A stretch of DNA of 64,000 bases, from contig CAJUTQ010000055.1 of assembly GCA_910589265.1 (NCBI GenBank), positions 59,657 to 123,656 of the forward strand, in the 5' to 3' direction. A program made the translations under genes and the position numbers. A model generated the notes under the pieces. That model made no database searches, was not told the origin of the DNA, and saw nothing but the letters and a program-made list of their open reading frames with translations. The stretch is from an uncultured Lachnospiraceae bacterium (lineage in GTDB: Bacteria; Bacillota; Clostridia; Lachnospirales; Lachnospiraceae). Of this stretch, positions 61,924 to 64,000 are shown piece by piece (position 1 is the stretch's first letter; the number at the start of each line of letters is the position of its first letter).

Positions 61924-61965
61924 AACAAAGAAAACCCGTAAACACTAATGTTTGCGGGCTTTTTC
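61924..61965 (-). terminator. Terminator copy next to the tRNA-Asn fragment
   Basis: On the minus strand AAGCCCGCAAACA and TGTTTACGGGTTT pair. It is homologous to the terminator at 63836-63875, with compensating changes that keep the stem. Confidence 0.8.
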
Positions 61966-61969
61966 ACAG

Positions 61970-62026
<57 letters not shown>

Positions 62027-62073
62027 CCGGGTGCGCTCGCACACCGAAAGATTTTTACTGAAATTTCGTACTT

Positions 62074-62604
62074 CTATAAAATTGCAACATTCTCATTTTT
62101 AATTTCTTGTCTAAGTGATTCATTTATAAGTTTTTGTATAAGAGATTCCATTGTATTAGAATTAATAACTCTACCCATTAACTCTTCTAAATCTTTCATC
62201 GATTCAATCCAAAATATATCTTTCATTTGACCGCCTGAATATTCTACCGCCAAGCTCTCATTCATTACTATCGTAACTGGATAAGATAATGTACCATGGT
62301 TAACAAACATCATCCTATATTTGTAATGTTCTAAACCCTTTACAGTCAAAAAAACTTCATATTTATAATCCTCATTATTCTGTTCCCCTAAATCTTTTTG
62401 TATATCAATAGTGACCTCTGTCTGTAATGTAGGTATAACAAAACCGAGATTTTTCTTATAGGTTTGTATTTGTCCATCATATTTTTCAATATTTCCCTTT
62501 ACATAACCTCGTGTCGCTTCATCAATTTGCCGTAAAGAATTTTTAATAACAATTTCTGGTTTATCCTTATCTACCAACTCAAATGAAAATGTTTCTTTAT
62601 CCAT
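62074..62604 (-). CDS. Hypothetical protein, 176 aa
   Basis: I do not recognise it. The sequence is acidic, with a central beta-rich block (FVIPTLQTEVTIDIQ, YKYEVFLTVKGLEHYKYRMMFV) and a helical C-terminus (MKDLEELMGRVINSNTMESLIQ). There is no signal peptide, membrane helix or Cys motif. The ATG at 62604 has AAAGGAG 9 nt upstream, and its ribosome site overlaps the end of the upstream nuclease-like gene, so both are probably in one operon inside the tRNA-flanked segment. Confidence 0.65.
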   Translation of the reverse strand: MDKETFSFELVDKDKPEIVIKNSLRQIDEATRGYVKGNIEKYDGQIQTYKKNLGFVIPTLQTEVTIDIQKDLGEQNNEDYKYEVFLTVKGLEHYKYRMMFVNHGTLSYPVTIVMNESLAVEYSGGQMKDIFWIESMKDLEELMGRVINSNTMESLIQKLINESLRQEIKNENVAIL

Positions 62605-62620
62605 TTATGAATTCTCCTTT

Positions 62621-63257
62621 CTAATCTCTTATTTCACACATGATAGGAAAATGATCGCTGATTTTCTTATTAGGATGTTGATTTTTATTTTTCAAATCAG
62701 CATAACTACATGTTGTAATTATTTTTAACTTTTCTTTTATAAATACTGGCAAAACTTCTTGGCTTATCCGAAATCTTTAATTCAGGTAGACCATGGAACC
62801 CATTCGCATTTAAACAAATTCTCCCATATGGCATTTCATTAAAATCCCCTATAATGATCGTTTTTTGTGAGTTTATATTGTCCTCCGTTTTCTGTATATC
62901 ATACATAATTTTTTGTATGTCCATTAACCTTTCTTCACTACGATCACCATGTATATCTGAAATGAGATGAACGCAACACAATACATATTTATCCAAAAAT
63001 ATCTGAATCGAGTAGTAATCACCTTGACTTCCAGGTTCTATATTTATATAATTACTCCATACACTAATCCTATCACATCCTTCTGTAAAACATTTAATCA
63101 AATTTTGTTGGTTTTCTCTAAATAATGCATATAATTCATTCTCATCCGCATTATATTCTGCCATAACCAATATATCTATTTCATTATCTCCAACAATACT
63201 GGCAATATAGCGATTAATATTTCTATTTCTATGTACATTCCAAAATAAGATTTTCAT
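62621..63257 (-). pseudogene. Endonuclease/exonuclease/phosphatase-family gene with a frameshift
   Basis: The first 170 or so residues are an EEP-fold nuclease or phosphatase: KILFWNVHRNRNI, ILVMAEYN (metal Glu), VLCCVHLISDIHGDR, and IIIGDFNEMPYG (catalytic Asp and Asn). The ORF ends early at 62706. The C-terminal part, including SDHFPIMCEIRD with the essential Asp-His pair, continues in another frame to a TAG at 62621. A single frameshift near 62760-62780 would join them. The gene may be inactivated, or it may need correction for a sequencing slip. Confidence 0.72.
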
Positions 63258-63835
63258 CTTTTCTGTCTTTACTCCTTATTTCAATCATTTATCATCTTAA
63301 CAATTTTCCATCTATTGGAAACCTTATACATTCTCCCTCAAAAATATAATTTCTTATAGTATATCGCACTATTTGATAAAAATCTATATATTTTCAATCT
63401 TCTTTTAATCGTATACAGTCCTCTATCATTCATACCAACAAATATCCATATTGATACCATATGTTATTTAATTTAATAATGCCATCATTCATTTCTTTAT
63501 ATAAAATATTTTAAACAAACCGAACACGACCAAAAACTCTTCCTCATCATCAATAAATTAATACAAAAAAGAAACCCTTATAACTCCAATATTGGGTTTC
63601 TTTAAGTGAAAAGCCACAGCTTTACCTTCGCTTTTGTGCATCCCGTATATATTTTTCTTTTATAAATATTCCATTTGCCATTCCTGTTTTATATAGACTA
63701 GAATGAAAATCAACCATCTTATGTTAAAACTACTCTGTTTCTAACAAGTGCAACAATTTCATTAAACTATTGAGGATTACATTTCTTGGTTAACAGCACA
63801 TTGCTTTCTAGAATCCTTCTCTCCCATCTTAAGCA
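63258..63835. other. AT-rich non-coding region
   Basis: About 580 nt without a supported gene. A hairpin with GAAACCC/GGGTTTC arms at 63568-63603 has A- and T-rich flanks and could terminate transcription on either strand. Nothing else is recognised. Confidence 0.4.
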
Positions 63836-63875
63836 TAACAAAAGTCCTGCAAACACTGATGTTTACAGGACTTTT
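63836..63875 (-). terminator. Terminator of tRNA-Asn
   Basis: On the minus strand AAAGTCCTGTAAACA and TGTTTGCAGGACTTT form a long stem followed by T residues, 4 nt downstream of the tRNA. Confidence 0.85.
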
Positions 63876-63879
63876 CAAG

Positions 63880-63951
<72 letters not shown>

Positions 63952-64000
63952 AGAAAGAGGAAAATAAAAATATACACCCTCAAAACCCCATACGGAAGGA

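Overview
The window looks like a chromosome segment of a low-GC anaerobic Firmicute, most likely a member of the Lachnospiraceae (Clostridia). The grounds are the DapL branch of lysine synthesis, GatCAB, a glutamine synthetase beside an ANTAR regulator, IS1182-type and IS4-type elements, a short Asn/Gln/Lys/Ser-rich protein of a kind common in that family, and strong AGGAGG-type ribosome binding sites. The species cannot be named from the sequence alone.

Layout. 1-7.3 kb, mostly minus strand: the N-terminal part of AddB (cut by the window edge), a GT2 glycosyltransferase under a perfect-consensus promoter, a secreted PepSY-like protein (plus strand) and gatCAB. 7.6-12.4 kb, plus strand: an ABC export system (ATPase, a large membrane-anchored protein of unknown role, two ABC-2 permeases). 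12.4-27 kb, minus strand: housekeeping genes in tight runs: dapL, dapF and a DUF6056-like membrane protein; an ANTAR regulator and glnA; nadE, hslO, a methyltransferase, hisC, an aminotransferase, a membrane sulfatase-like protein, signal peptidase I and a small membrane protein.

27.1-32.6 kb, plus strand, is the most distinctive region. It is a phosphonate operon: a fusion of a YidC/Oxa1-type insertase domain with a TagF-like CDP-glycerol glycerophosphotransferase domain, a fusion of an HxGH nucleotidyltransferase with PEP phosphomutase, a 2-aminoethylphosphonate transaminase, and a LicC/PntC-like cytidylyltransferase. Together they could make phosphonopyruvate, 2-aminoethylphosphonate and CMP-aminoethylphosphonate and attach a phosphonate-bearing headgroup to a surface polymer or lipid. 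Phosphonopyruvate decarboxylase, the usual middle enzyme, is not in the cluster.

33-48 kb: a DUF3048 lipoprotein, a multi-lesion pseudogene, tRNA-Leu, a rotted IS481-like element flanked by an imperfect copy of the coaBC 3' end, coaBC, a Cu/Zn-SOD-like protein without a signal peptide, a coiled-coil protein, a six-tRNA operon, a run of conserved genes (phosphodiesterase, RdgB, amidase, THUMP methyltransferase, rhodanese), and an IS1182 element whose transposase carries an internal deletion. 46-55.8 kb: O-antigen-ligase-like and DUF1700-like proteins, a two-component system, a polar amino-acid ABC importer and a secreted M15-type peptidase.

56-64 kb: a second six-tRNA operon, a hemerythrin fusion protein, and a graveyard of mobile DNA. 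This holds an IS4-family element with a stop codon in its transposase, a SLOG gene cut by that element, an AbrB-like/RelE-like toxin-antitoxin pair, a broken RepA/DUF6017 replication gene, and a 2-kb segment between an intact tRNA-Asn and a copy of its 3' 57 nt, which looks like the scar of site-specific integration. No CRISPR array, rRNA gene or recognisable riboswitch was seen.
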